This document shows positions 37,901-49,614 of a stretch of DNA of 60,000 bases, piece by piece. The DNA is from Symsagittifera roscoffensis (Eukaryota > Xenacoelomorpha > Acoela > Convolutidae), in contig NC_087069.1 in the NCBI RefSeq assembly GCF_963678635.1, positions 27,766,303-27,826,302 on the forward strand. Reading direction: 5' to 3'. Position 1 is the stretch's first letter; every line of letters starts with the position of its first letter. Both the position numbers and the translations under genes were made by a program. The notes below the pieces were generated by a model. That model was not told the origin of the DNA, searched no databases, and worked only from the letters and a program-made list of their open reading frames with translations.

Positions 37901-37944
37901 TTTTGAAATAGACGAGTTTGTTTGTCTGTTTATCCAATCGATGG
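31425..37944 (-). CDS. tandem two-domain trypsin-like (S1) protease gene; second domain inactive
   Basis: Five minus-strand exons assemble into the end of one chymotrypsin-fold protease fused directly to a second. Domain 1 keeps NDIALI (catalytic Asp codon 37890-37892) and CHGDSGSGLF (catalytic Ser codon 36272-36274). Its His exon was not found before the retroelements. Domain 2 begins 5-10 residues after the domain 1 C-terminal helix (VFYNVMFYKSWIESYT, then FEGYRAPERSF). It has VLTAARCF where the family has AAHC (His to Arg, codon 35993-35995), LLEHIALLEL where the family has NDIALL (Asp to His, 31869-31871), and SDYGTALF where the family has GDSGGPL (Ser to Tyr, 31596-31598). Phases agree at both junctions inside domain 2. 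One domain 1 junction is off by a base. Polyserase-like fusions and inactive S1 homologues are known. The role here is inferred: secreted binding or regulatory protein. Confidence 0.8.
31930..34485 (-). other. intron 4 of protease gene, with one dispersed repeat
   Basis: About 2.57 kb between donor CAA|GTAACT (34485) and acceptor CATAG (31918). It contains an inverted copy of the 580-bp repeat at 32452-32895. The rest is AT-rich with no other gene seen. Confidence 0.6.
32452..32895 (-). repeat. ~580-bp dispersed repeat, inverted copy in intron
   Basis: The reverse complement matches the family: TTCGACTGCCTTTCAAGG (32477), ATCTCCCCACACGCC (32587), AACGATTTCTAAGAAGGATT (32677). Diverged and lacking clean ends. 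Confidence 0.6.
34486..34565 (-). CDS. protease exon 4 (domain 2, 80 nt)
   Basis: Acceptor TTGTTTTAG, donor GGCAA|GTAACT. Read in phase 0 from exon 3 it gives IEFGYRHTTGLVSSIITGLN and ends with two bases that join exon 5 in frame. The expected gap between the His and Asp blocks of an S1 domain is filled by exactly this many residues, which supports the exon despite its small size. The frame that is open longer (34366-34611) is not the one used. Confidence 0.65.
35972..36294 (-). CDS. protease exon 3 (end of domain 1, start of domain 2)
   Basis: Begins GVCHGDSGSGLFFTFLGG (catalytic Ser of domain 1), continues through TQPGLCDTGYSVF and the C-terminal helix, and without a linker enters domain 2: FEGYRAPERSFYVHIFIKAQ, CSGTLVALNWVLTAARCF. 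The donor GAGAA|GTTGAG leaves phase 0. The normal Ile-Val-x-Gly activation start of domain 2 is absent (Phe-Glu-Gly), so domain 2 would not undergo standard zymogen activation. Confidence 0.85.
37082..37280 (-). CDS. protease exon 2 (domain 1 middle)
   Basis: Acceptor AATCCAG|GA. Reads MGRHEPGNSTTLQRPPK, LQEVYVKQVEISECEKIF, INQICAVDPTLNRG, the usual loop between GWG and the Ser block (GWG here is RMG). The expected continuation is into exon 3, but the only visible donor (GGGGC|GTTTTT) and acceptor (TATAG|GGGG) disagree by one base. Both sit in G runs, so a homopolymer error, a non-canonical site or a real frameshift are all possible. Confidence 0.7.
37775..37944 (-). CDS. protease exon 1 in view (domain 1 Asp block)
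   Basis: Acceptor AATTTTTAG|C, donor ACCA|GTTTTC. Encodes HRLDKQTNKLVYFKIFNDIA and LILLEKQTRATPTRLCTGSD. NDIA holds the catalytic Asp. Needs two bases from an upstream exon carrying the His block, which I could not find in 37945-43100. Confidence 0.75.
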
Positions 37945-37989
37945 CTAAAAATTTTCAAGCAGCCAATAATATCAGAGAGAGGATCAAAA

Positions 37990-40250
37990 TACACTTTATT
38001 GTTCCGACTTTTGAAGAAAAAGACGGAATATTTGAGCTCGGAGTAATTTTTTTCTCCAGACAAAGGGGTTTAAATATGGCCAATTTGGTCATTTTGGGAC
38101 AATTATAGCGTGATATATTTCGCGTTATTAACTTGCAAGCGACAATTAATTCCGTTTAAGAAATCGATTCAACATGGTTGACACAGGCTATTTGGCATAA
38201 TTGCTAATATTCCGTTACGAGGAGCGAACTACTTTGTACTGTTGATGGCACGTAGGGGATGAGTTTTTTAAAAATAAAAATTTTTCCATAACCTTCAGAT
38301 TTTTCTAAAATCATCCCCTACGCGCCATCAGCAAAACAAAGTGATAGATTTCGCTCCTCATCACGGAAAATTAACAATTATGCCAAAAAGCCTGTTTCAA
38401 CCATTTTTAATCGATTTCTAAGACGGATTTAATTGTCGCTTGCAAGTTAATATTGCGAAATATATCACGTGTTAATTGTTCCAATTTAGCCAATTTAGCC
38501 GCCCTTGAACCCATATAAATTTTACAAAAAAGTTCGCAGCAAAATTTTTTTTTTGAACTCAAGACTACAAAACCTTTCGGCTGATTTTTAAACAAATCTA
38601 TCCAATTTAGCTAGTTAAAAGTCAAAATTTGACTAAAAAAAACACCCCAAGCTTGATTATTCCGCATTTTCTTCGGAAGGAAAGTAATCGCCTTGAGAAT
38701 CACAACACAGTCGAATTCAAGAAAGGGGCTGCACAAGATCTTAGAAAAGATGGACAGGATATTATTTAGCAGCAAAGTGGGAAAAAATGGGAGGTTTGTG
38801 CAAAACAAATCAAAACACCAAAACACGACTCCTCGTATCAAGGCGAAGCTGTGAATGTTCCAACTGCCTTATAAGATCTATGCAGCAGTGTTGGCTCAAA
38901 AAAAACTGATGCATCAAAAAAATGAATATTTTTCCAAATTTTTCTTGAGATTTTTCTAATGCATCAGTGTTTTTTTGAGCGAACACTGCTTCATAGATCT
39001 TATAAGGCAGTCGGAACATTCAGGGCTTCGCCCTGATACGAGGAGTTGGGTTTTGATTTGTTTTGCGCAAACCTCCCATTTTTTCCCACTCTGCCTCTTA
39101 TTATTACCCTGCTCATCTTTTCTAAGATCTTGTGCAGCCCTTTTCTTGAATTCGACTGCGTTGTGATTCATAATGCGATTATTTTCCCTCCGCTTCCCAA
39201 ATAATGCGGAATATCCATGCTTGGGGTGTTTTTTTAGTGTCAAATTTCGACATTTAACTAGATAATTTGGATAGGTTTTTTTAAAATCAGCCGAAAGATT
39301 TTGTAGTCCTGAGTTCAAATCAAAAAAGAAACTTCAGCTGCGATCTCTTTTCGTAAAATTATATGGGCTCAAATACGGCTAAATTGGCCAAATTGGGACA
39401 ATTAACTTGTGATATATTTTGCAATATTGAATTGCATGCGGCGATTAAACCCGTCATAGAAAACGTTTAAATATCGTTGAAGCAGGCTATTTGTCATAAA
39501 TTCTACGTCACTAGGAGCTAAATTTTTTTCAATTCATTTTTTGTTAGGCGATCACTGCTCCAAATACTTTGTAAGGCAGTCAGAGCATTCAGGACTTCGC
39601 CCTAATATGAGCAGTCTGGTTTTGTTTTGTTTTGCACCCAATTTGCAAGTTTTATTTCCCACTCTCCCGCTAAACAAACCTGTTCATTTTTTCTAAGATT
39701 TTGTATAGCCCCTTTTTTGAGGTCGACGGTGTTGTGACTCTGCGTGCGGTTATTTTTGTTCCGACTTTCAAATAAAGTCCTGATTATTTACGCTTGGGGT
39801 GGTTTATTTCATTCAGTCATTTTTCGGTTTTTTAACTATCGCTTTTTGGCGGAACATCTTATGCCATCTGAACAAAATTGTTTTCCTGAGCTTAAACTCA
39901 AAAAAATTACCTATGCGAGTAAAGCTGCTAATTTTACCAAATTGGGATAATTAACGCGTGATGTATTGAATTCTTATAGCACACGTTAGCGACTAATTAT
40001 TGCGTTGCAAATTGAATTGGGGGCAGCAATAATGTCCTATCAAAAGAATACGAGAGGCTTAGCGTACCCTTTGTATTTAACATAGCGTATAAGGGGATAA
40101 AAAAAAAGGTGGAAAAGCAACTTTTTTTGTTTTAATTATCCGTCAATTTTTTTACCAATTTTTTTTGTTGGCCTTAAAGTGCAGACGCAACATTCAGGGC
40201 TTCACTATGATGAATGAGCACTCTTGTTTGACTGTAAATTCGTCTTTATG
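37990..40250. repeat. ~580-bp repeat cluster with nested palindromes
   Basis: Copies of the repeat in both orientations. A direct arm (about 38085-38290) faces an inverted arm (about 38310-38510). A larger palindrome is centred near 38935, its left half 38310-38920 pairing with 38955-39530. Direct tandem units then follow with the ACATTCAGGGCTTCGCCCTG end-word near 39017, 39587 and 40190, i.e. about 570-610 bp apart. All long frames here (38407-39318) are shadows. The cluster lies upstream of the protease exons on that gene's strand. Confidence 0.7.
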
Positions 40251-41750
40251 CTTCATTCGACTCGAACTTTTATTTCAATTTTGTGTATTAATTTATGTGT
40301 CGATTTTAAGTCGGATATAAAAACCTCTTGATCTAGAACTAATGTCGAACACTGGCCTTTACGAGCTGCCTTTGTCGAAACGTAATTTGCAAATTTTGAT
40401 CCGGTTGCTGATTTTATTCAAAAACTAGCAGCAACTTTTGCAAAGTTTTCAGTTGAATGAACAAAGTGAAGATTTGTAGCTAAGCTTGCATATTTTTCTT
40501 TTAAAAAAAAGGAAATCCTTCGTTAAGAATCATCTAATGTTTTTCCAAAATCATGAAAAAATATCTGTTTTATACGCATTTCATTTCCCCTGTGAGCTTA
40601 TTGGGAGGATAGTCTTGCCAAAAAGTAATTTGATTTTAATTGTAAATGTTGCTCATCAGTTTTAGACACAGATGGATTTTTCATCTTCAACCCAAAGTTA
40701 TCAATTATTAGTGGAAGTTTATAAAATGAAAGCAAATACTTTTATTCTTGGTCACTAGTCAATTTAATTCTCATCATCAAAAGCCAATGAAACTATTTAT
40801 TATCAATTTCAGACCGTTTGTGTTCTCAATAAAACCGTTTATTTTTTTCTACGATGTTGTTTTTCTATGATGAATTTTTTTGTTTGATTATGTTCCGGAC
40901 TAGATTTTCTTGTGAAATAAGCGATTTTAATGGATTTATTGGCATAAAATTTAAAGAATATAAGCAATTTTTATGACCCTTTTATCCATGAGAATGGATT
41001 TTTAGTGGCTTTTGATCGTTATATATAGTCCATTTTTGATTTCAAAAAATCGATTTTTTTTGTTCTTAAAACCATGAAAAATGATTATTTTTTGCGAAAG
41101 TTCTGCAAAACAAGAACCCGAACGAACATGTTTATCCTGGTGAACACTACCATCCCCTCCACCTCGCCACTTCTCACCGGCCACACAAACACGCTTCCAT
41201 CCCTCTCCCCTACACCCTCCGTCATCCCCCTCAATTTAATCCCCTCCTAAGTTAACCACCCCCCCCCCCCCCTAAGGTTTCATCCCCCTCCCCCTATATA
41301 ATCTGAAGTAAGAATAGCATATAAACCTTGAAGTAAGGAGCATTGCTCCTTAATTCTCCTACTCATGCAGTTAGAATGCAGCCTAGATAGTCTCCTAAAA
41401 ACTAAGCATGTCAATTGTTTTCCTAGAAAACCAAAAAAATATTGAATAACAAACGGCAGACGTTTAATTCCAACGTTACTAACAAGTTGACAATACTATT
41501 CGATAGTTTCAAGTTATAACATTTAGCCAATCAGCTCCAAAAGAAATCAGTGTTTGTTGATAAGAAAAAAAAACTTTTATTAAGGGTTAAAAATGAATAA
41601 TGATTTCGGTTAACATCAACTGTGTTGACTACTTTCGAATATTATTCATGATTTCAACAATTTGTATCTATTTAGGGAACACTTCAATCGGACTATTGAA
41701 ATATTGAAACGGCAAAAATATAGGTATAAATTGTTCGATAACATTGCAAA
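40251..41750. other. no gene seen; C-rich tract
   Basis: AT-rich except 41140-41305, a strand-asymmetric C/T-rich tract with a C14 run (41259-41272). Confidence 0.4.
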
Positions 41751-41756
41751 AGTTAT

Positions 41757-42345
41757 TGTTCCGACTTTCGATACGAAAGTAACGGAATATTTGTGCTCGG
41801 GGTGGGTTTTTTTAATCCGACTTTCGATACGAAAGTAGCGGAATAATTTTGCTCGGGGTGGGTCTTTTTTTCTTCAGACAAATTTCGACTTTTTAACTAG
41901 CCATTTTCGACGGAATTATTTATATCATTCAAAAGGTATTGTTGTCCTGAGCTTAGATTTGAAAGGATATTTCACCTGTGATTATTTTTTGTTAGGTTAC
42001 GGGGGTTGATGAAAGATTGCCATTTTGGCCAATTTGGGACAGTTAACGCGCGATATAATTCGCGCTATTAACGCGTAAGCGGAGATTTAATCCCTCTTAG
42101 AAATCGTTCCAAATTGGTTGAAAGAAGCTTATTTGCCATCATTGATTTGTTACAAGGAGCAAAATCTATCTTATAGTTTATATGGCGTGTGGGGGGATGA
42201 TTTTGACAAAAAAAATCAAAATTCAGAAATTTTTTTTTTCATTTTGTTTAATTACATTTACTTTTTTAATGTTAAAACTGCTCCATAAACCTTAAAAGGC
42301 AGTCGGAACATTCAGGACTTCGCCCTGATACGAGCAGTCTTGTTT
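41757..42345 (+). repeat. ~580-bp dispersed repeat, copy with duplicated end
   Basis: Nearly collinear with 8091-8645 (CCAATTTGGGACAGTTAACG, GGCGTGTGGGGGGATGATTT, AGTCGGAACATTCAGGACTT). The left terminal segment TCCGACTTTCGATACGAAAG...CTCGGGGTGG is present twice in tandem (about 41760 and 41817). Confidence 0.75.
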
Positions 42346-43172
42346 CTTTGTATATTTTTAAGGAACACTTCAATCACACTCTTTTAATAGGATTGTTGAA
42401 ATATTGAAACGGACCAATATATAGATATAAATTGTTCGATAAAAATGCAAACATTTTAAAAAATTTGCTGTACATTTATCTATTCTTGCTGTACCGCAAA
42501 AACGATAAAAACCTCCAGGAGAAAAAATTCACCACCCAAGCATCTGCCCAAAAAATCGATCGCAAGCAGATTGCATGAGTTGGAGATGTGCTCGAATAAA
42601 AAAATGGTTAAAGGCTTTTTTAACTGAAGAAAACAGAAAACAGATCAAAAATAGGACTCAGATGAATTTAAGAAGACCAGAAAAATTGTTCGCCGAAAAA
42701 TTGATCTGATTGTACCATGCTATCTGAGGTAAAGTATTTCATCCTGACTTCTTTACAATAAAATGCTTGACATAGAACATTTTCTTAAAGATATAGTTGA
42801 TTTTTTCAAAAATTTGATTCCCTTAATGCAATGCATTGAGCCCAACCAATTTTAAAACTCCTCGGAGATCAATTTAATTAGTTTTGAGAGCAAACAATAA
42901 TAGTTTAAATTTTTGTTTGAAAAAGATGCATAAGCGGAAAACAGTTTGAAAGCTGAAAGAACAGAATAATCAATTAATAAACCCCCAGCACTGGATTTTA
43001 GGGGATAATATTCAATTATATTGCGTTCTACTTGTCACTCATTGTCAAAAAAAAATCATTAAATTACAATCGATTAAAAATTGTTTTTTTTATGTTGAAT
43101 TTTTGGTCGATTCAATTAAATCCATTTTATTCGTTTATAATCAAATATAGTGGATTATAATTTTTTCATCTT
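42346..43172. other. no gene seen
   Basis: AT-rich DNA with a few AATCGATT-type words near 43070-43150. Confidence 0.35.
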
Positions 43173-43441
43173 GTTGAGTTATCGCCGATGTGGCTAACTC
43201 ATAGAGTAATTTTGGATAGGGTACACCGTCTGCTCGTCACGCTATCTTATTTTCGGCCGGATAGATTCGTGCAACTTCTTAGTCTAATACCGGTCCTAAT
43301 CTTACTCTTATACTTACTAGTCTCAGGGTGTTTAACTAATCTCTGCTAGGCTCAATAGATGTAGGGTATACTGGTTTATTGCGGCTGCTGAAGTTCTCTT
43401 GGAGAGGCAACTAATTTTTAAGTTAAATTCAAATCTCTCTG

Positions 43442-43469
43442 GTGCTGAAATTACAAGTAATTTCAGCAC
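43442..43469. repeat. perfect 13-bp inverted repeat with 2-nt loop
   Basis: GTGCTGAAATTAC / AA / GTAATTTCAGCAC. In the presumed 3' terminal region of element 2. Function unknown. Confidence 0.8.
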
Positions 43470-43555
43470 TTACAAATAAGTGGGTTGTTAGTTAGATGGA
43501 TTATGATTGGTTAATATTAAATATTTTACAGTGGTAAAATATCCAATTTATCCAA

Positions 43556-44105
43556 TTATAAAATGTAGTTTAGATCAGGTTCCACCCATCCGGGTTTTAC
43601 AGATCTTTTTAGAATTATCTTTCTGCAATTTGAAGGATGGATGATGAACGTTGGTATTTGGCGAACATCATATTCAAGTCCGATTCCTCTTTGTCGAAGA
43701 AGTTCAAGGACGCTGGAGTTAGGGACATACAATCGTTGCGTCGTCTTTTGACAACGACTGTGATCCCCAATGAAATCAATCTGATTTCAAAATGATTTGC
43801 GATGACGGGTTTTTCTGTATTATGTAGAGAACTTGTTTTGTGTTCAACCTCGTCTGGGAATGGCGTGGAGATCGTGTGTGGAAGGGATGCCTCGTAACTC
43901 GGATCTGTACGTATACTTGAACATCGAGGTGGTCATTGGTCTAGTTCAATGAAGTCCTTTTCTGCCAAGTCAAGTCGTACTCTAAATCCTTTGAGTTGTG
44001 ATTCTGGCCGGCATATTGGTTGTGCTTAGCCATTCTTTTGTTCGAGTGCAATGGGATCATCTAGTCTTTGGATGTTCGTCTTTGTTGTTGTGTATTGATC
44101 TATCA
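43556..44105 (-). pseudogene. unassigned broken reading frame at the 3' end of element 2
   Basis: Minus-strand frame with protein-like composition (TNIQRLDDPIALEQ, QLKGFRVRLDLAEKDFIELD, SLPHTISTPFPDEVE, NHFEIRLISLGITVV) but with in-frame TAA and TGA stops. Near 43800 a second frame also becomes protein-like (RLYVPNSSVLELLRQRGIGL), suggesting a frameshift. It may be a 3' gene of element 2 or a captured host fragment. The opposite strand holds a 52-codon frame (MDDERWYLANIIF...), which I take as its shadow. Confidence 0.35.
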
Positions 44106-45177
44106 AAGTATGATTTACATTTTATAAAATTATGTTAGTCCAATTTTTTAATCATGATTTTAGTTAATCGTTTTCACAAAAGCGTTTTGTTTTAGTTTGG
44201 TTATTTTGAAGAGTTACTCACCCTTGAGTACCTCTTATTAAAAATAGAAGTGTGGTCACAAAACGTGGATGTAGCGCGGTGGGTTTGGCCGGCTATAGAG
44301 CATGCTCAGGACGTCCTCTCTGGTGGGTTAGGCCAGGAGTGGGAGTATGATTTCGTGCTGTTTCTTTGAGAGGTCCTGTTATGTGATAACGTTTTATGCT
44401 GGGTTTATGTTGGTCTTTCTTATGTTACTTTGGTCGTGTCCTTTTTTCAAAATCAAATTGTTTTTGGTATGGGTTTGTCTTGCGACTTTTTTGTGTTTTA
44501 TTTTTTCTTTCTTAGACTTTATAATAGTCTTCAAAAGAATAAATTATCCGGTTTTAAACTGGGTTAATCCAGTTTGGGTACCGTTGGTTTTCTTTTCTTA
44601 GTCATGCTGTTATATTGTGATTTGTGGTGTTTAGTAAGATGCGTTGGTTAGTTTTGTTTAGTATATAATTCCTTTCCAACCGGGTTAAAGGAAAGTTTGA
44701 AACTTGTTATCGTGTGTTAGAGTTGTTGAGTCTGAAAACTTGAGTCTGAAACTTAAAATCATTATTTAAACAATTCTTCGTGGGCGAGCTGTGCGAGTTT
44801 GGATAGACTTCTTGTGCGATTGAATGAAAATATCAAAAGGTTAGTACTGCATTCTCATTTTATCAATTTATTACATAGAATTTGAATTTTACTGCGTTTG
44901 GGGGAAATTTAAAATTATAAATTTTCATCGTAATTATTTTTACTGCTTCATGGGGAAATAATTTATAGATTAATTTACTACATTTGGTATGAATTTTATT
45001 ACATTATTTAGTGCAAGATATTAATGAATTTTAAGAGAATTTTAACAAGTTTGTATTTTTATTTTTCTTTTCTGTTTTGTAGGTGATTGTGGTGTGAAGA
45101 CTAGAAATATAAGTGAATCATTAATAAAAAAAGGTTAGTACTAATTTAAATTTATTAATGAAGAGTATTTTGAACTG
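44106..45177. other. non-coding part of element 2
   Basis: No convincing frame. The phrase AAAAGGTTAGTACT occurs at about 44836 and in near-identical form (AAAAAGGTTAGTACT) at about 45129, each resembling a plus-strand splice donor. A T-rich tract ending TTTTGTAG lies between them. Confidence 0.35.
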
Positions 45178-46390
45178 TTAATCGTCTGGGAAAAAGCCGT
45201 GGGGGAAAATGTCGTGTACCATATCTGATGTTGTTAGTAATTTGGCTAGTATGCGAATGATGTTTTTAGTTTGGAGCAGTGGCCAAAGCAATTGAAGTGC
45301 TTTAATGGTTTTTAGTTCTTCGGTGCCTACTGCAAACTCGTAAGGTGTGTTTTGAATGGGGTTATATATTTTGTGATTATATTTAGTTTTGTGAATGAAT
45401 TCTAATATTGGTATTTCTATAGGCTGGATAAATTCATGCGGGATAAGGAAGGGTCTGGATTCTTCGGCGTTAAAGGTCTTCGTGATGGGACAAAATATAT
45501 ATATTTGGGTTAGTGGGTCATAGTTGCGAAGGATGCCGTGGAGGTTGTTATCTTTGATGCAATATGTGAAATTAAGGAAAAATGGTGATGTGTATTTTGA
45601 GTTAGGAAACTGAAAACGATGGTGTGGTTGTCTTGATGGGGTATGCAAATCAAAATGATTTTGTATGAAACGATAGTATGTATGTGTGTGAGTTTGTTTA
45701 GTGCGTAACATAATGTCGTGGGAAAAGCGCAAATTGCGTTCATGTGGTGCAAGAAAGTGAAAAGTTAGTGAAAATAACTGAAACTTGTCATGGAAACTCT
45801 CGTAAGCTTGAATATCAGCTAGTGCTTCAGAAATGGTGTGATCATATTTTCTATCAAAAATATTAAGTGTGAATACGTATGACGTTTTGATGAAATTTTT
45901 TTCTGTTAGTTGTGGGTTAGCGAAGGGGTCTTCATCCAAAAATTGGTCTTGATTAGGTCGGATGATATTATGGTCGTAATCTTCTATTGTAAATTCGTTA
46001 GTGAATGTTTGGTGCAGTGAATGTTTTTAATAATTTTTTATATCCTACGTAAGTAAATTGTCTAGGTGTTAGTGTTGTAGTGAGTCTATATAACATGTCT
46101 TTGTTCTTTTCTATGTCGTCATGAGTATTAGTTAGTGGTAGGCAAAGGGGGTTAGTAAAATGATAATAAGCTGTCCAATGAAGTGTGGGCATTAAAACAT
46201 GTTCATCTACGAAACTACGCGTGTCATTAGTGTCGTTAGGTGTATTTAATGTATATCGTGGAAATGAGGGTAAGGTGATTGCTTGAAAATTTTTCGGCGT
46301 GTTGGTGTATTGCGGGTGATTAATATATTCGCAGGCTGTTCCGGGTATGGTCGGGAATGGTGATTCGGGAATTTTCTTTTTAAAGTGCGA
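45178..46390 (-). pseudogene. element 2 accessory frame B (3' of env)
   Basis: One 253-codon frame (45178-45939) plus in-phase-shifted upstream frames to about 46390, interrupted near 45998. The sequence is rich in His, Phe, Pro and Tyr, with LHWTAYYHFTNPLCLPL, FQLFSLTFHFLAPHERN and GILRNYDPLTQIYIFCP. No membrane segment. It resembles accessory frame A in order of short matches (P-x-LN-P, W-N/T, PL, then G-x-x-x-x-Y-N/D-P-x-S/T-x-x-Y). Function unknown. It has no similarity to gag, pol or env domains that I recognise. Confidence 0.4.
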
Positions 46391-46994
46391 TAAGCTCGGT
46401 TAGTGCTACTAGGTGTTTCGGTGGATGTGGATGATTGGGTTAATGATGCAGTGTAAGCTGAGGAAGGTGTAGGAGTAGCTGGGTTTGAGGATTCTATTGT
46501 GGATGAAATTGATGTTTTGTGAGGGTGTTAGGGTGTATTAACTGTTGTTGTAGGGTAATAAAATTATCGAGTTCCTGGGAAATTTGGGGAGTATCTGGAG
46601 AATTATTATATAATCGGTCGGAGTGAAGTGGAGAGTAGGTTGGGGTCACTTGCGAAGCATAAGAAGGAGTGGAAACGGATGGGAGTGAATTATTTGATGG
46701 GATTGGTTGAAAAAGGGGTTTTGAAAAAATTGAGGAGTTGGTCTGAAAATTATTTGATGAAGATGGTTCGGAGTCTACAAATTCGTCAGGGGTTTCTATA
46801 TTAGGGTTATTAAGTTGTGAGATAGAGCATAAAACTGAAATATCTAAGTTAGTATCAGAATTCGTGCTTGATGATATATTAATAATAGGAAAATCGGGTG
46901 GTGGGAAAGCAAAAAGTGGGATTATTGGGATTGGAGTTTGGAGGTTGGCTGGGTGGGAGTTTGAGCGGTGTAGGGCTCCAAGTTGTCGGCTCAT
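46391..46994 (-). pseudogene. element 2 proline/serine-rich segment preceding frame B
   Basis: The frame 46494-46994 is low in complexity and rich in Ser, Pro, Asn and Thr (SSNNFQTNSSIFSKPLFQP). It is probably a disordered N-terminal part of accessory frame B. A similar Pro/Ser-rich segment (50278-50804) precedes accessory frame A, so each accessory protein seems to have a disordered N-terminus followed by a compact domain. Confidence 0.4.
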
Positions 46995-49614
46995 CGTGGG
47001 CTAAAAAATGACTACTTTGAGACTGAAAAGTGGTGGTGTGGGGTTGTTCTATAATTTGTTCGTATGTATTATCATTTTGTGAATGATGTGTCATTATATG
47101 TTGGATGGGACTTTGTGGTATATTTGGTCTAGAATTTGGGTTATTTGCGATTGCTAGGTTTCGGAAAATACGTGGGACTAATGATAATGGATGGTTTTGT
47201 GGTAGGGGTGGCAACTGTGGTGCGGTAGGTGTTATATCTATATTATTATGTTCTTCGTCGTAAGTGTTCTGTCTTGTGGATATTTTCGTGATATATTCTT
47301 TTATTTGTGCGTCTAGAAGTATTTTGTTTATTGATGATGAAAAAATTCCAAAAAATCCTGCAAACAGTATGCGTGCTACACTTGCTTGTCTGTTTACCTG
47401 TGTGTGTATAGCGCATGATTTATAGATTCCTTTTAAAAGTGAGAAAAGAAATCCTATAAAGTTAAGCCTTGCGTATAAGTTAGTTAATTTTTCTAAGATG
47501 TAATAGGCTCATCCTAGAAAAGCTAAAATTTCATTTTTTGGGTGACAAAATTGAAAATATTCATAGGTGAAATATCCTGTTGTCTGTATTTTTCACCGTT
47601 TAAATATATATAGTCTTTAATGTCTTTAAAATATCCGCTATAATCTTGTGTATAAATATCTGCAAATCCTGCGGTTTCGGCAAGTTTTCTTAAATTTTGG
47701 TCAATTGACTGTCTTTGTATAGTGTTCATTTGTGTTAATAATTCTTGAAAATTTTGTGTTCTAATGTGATGTTGGATATCTGATTTAGAATATATTCCAA
47801 TTGATTGTAAATCAATATTTGGATTTCGAGCAATAGCTCTGATGCTTTCGGGTGAAAATTTTTTGAGCGATTGCATTAACGTAGGGTATGGAGTAAGGAG
47901 ATAGTATTTATCTTCATCAGGATTCAATTATACTTTATTGTGGCTATTTTCTGATCCACATGGGACTGCGGTATCCCAAAAATATGTTCGTCTTGAAAGT
48001 GTGTCGATAAAATGTACTTTATTTTTATAGAATATAGGGATTCTTTAATAACAGCGTTTATCTTCAAAAACATATAGTGGTGATACATTTTTGGTACAAG
48101 TATAAAACCATAAACTATTTCCTTCGTAGTCTAGAAAATTTGATCTATTTCCTAACAATAAGTATCCTGCGTAGGGTATTTTTAATACTGCTAGTGCGAG
48201 TGATTGTAGGATTTGTGTCCTGTCCAATTCGCATAATTGGTGAAGTGTTTCTAATTCGGAGAGTGACATTTCTTGAAAAATTCGACTAACTGTGTAGTCT
48301 ATATTCATATCTAAGTAAATATATCATAATGGATATTACCAAAGTAGGTGTTATTCATTAGTGATAGTTCTTGTAAGCGTGTACTTCTACTGTCATGTGG
48401 CTTTAGTTTTCCACCAGGTTGACCTGTGCTTTTTTGAAAGTTAACTGCAATGTATGATGTTCCTTCCTTTATAGGGTGACTTGTGGCATAAGGGTCAAAT
48501 TTTTTTTCCAGTGGTCATGTCGAATTTTTTTTTGTATTCGACAAGTATTTCAGAGTTTTGTGTCTTATTTCAGAGTATTGTGGATTTCTGTAATTACTTG
48601 CAATTTCTGTTTCTTGATAGATTTGGAAACGTGTTAATTTATTTTCTACATCATGAATATTTCTAAAATCATTACTTTGTTTTCGGGATGTATTTTCTTG
48701 TTCGTATGGAATTGATTCTTTTCAATATTTTTCATGAAATTTTAACATTCGAGCGTGTATTTTTGCTACTTGGAATGTTGTGCATGTATCTTCGGGAAAC
48801 CAAGCAATTGTTGCTTGGATCCTTGTTGTAGGGTCAAAATAACCTTGATCATTTTTGCAAGGTAATCTAATTCCTTGATAGATCATTGTGTTATCAGATA
48901 AATCTCGTGTTAGTTTGTACTTTTTCGAGTTGTATTTTCCAATCAAAGAACATTATTTCTTGATATCCTTTATTTTTTGTGTCTGCTTTGCAGTTTGAGG
49001 GGTCATTAATTCCAATGTGTGGCATCCAGTTTTTATCATGTATGTCATAAGTTAATCTTCCGTGTGCGCCGTTGTATGGGTATTTTTCGTCTCCTCTTAT
49101 ATGTCCTTGATATCTTTCAAGTTCTGCTTGATGTACAGAATCGGCAAAGACTTGAAAATTTACTATTTTTCTGTCTGTGTTTTTATTTCTTGTGATCTTA
49201 AGTCCGAGTAGTTCGTTTTTACAATCGTCGGGATTTAGATGTAGAAGTCGTTCTATATTACTGTGATAGAATGATTCGTGATCGAGTCGGTTTTTATTTC
49301 CGTTTGAAACTTGTGAACAATGTACTTTATTTTCGGAAAATGTTGCTGTAAATTTATTTCCTTTGACTGTTGTTGCTCGGGTTTTTGAATAGTGTCGCTA
49401 TTACATTTGTAGTTTCTATAGCTTGTGGTTCTGTTTCGCATAGTGATACTTGATTTATTGCATATTTGTGTAGTGTTTTTTGTTCGTTTTCTTCACAATC
49501 GTAGTGTGTTACTAATAAATCCTGGGGTCCTGTGCGAGGAGAAGGATTTGTGTTCTGGTCGGAAAATATTAGAAAAAAGATGTGTTGAAATGTTAATATT
49601 TTTAGAATATACAT
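46879..49614 (-). pseudogene. element 2 envelope-like glycoprotein gene, broken
   Basis: Position 3' of integrase and overall build argue for an envelope gene. There is a hydrophobic signal-like N-terminus at about 49570-49614, a long cysteine-containing ectodomain spread over 48045-49600 in at least five open segments, a further segment 47523-47927, a hydrophobic pair around 47330-47480 consistent with a membrane anchor, and a proline-rich tail (46879-47214). Stops or frame changes separate the segments, so no complete protein is encoded. The glycoprotein family could not be assigned by eye. A retroviral-type furin site and heptad fusion peptide were not obvious. Confidence 0.45.
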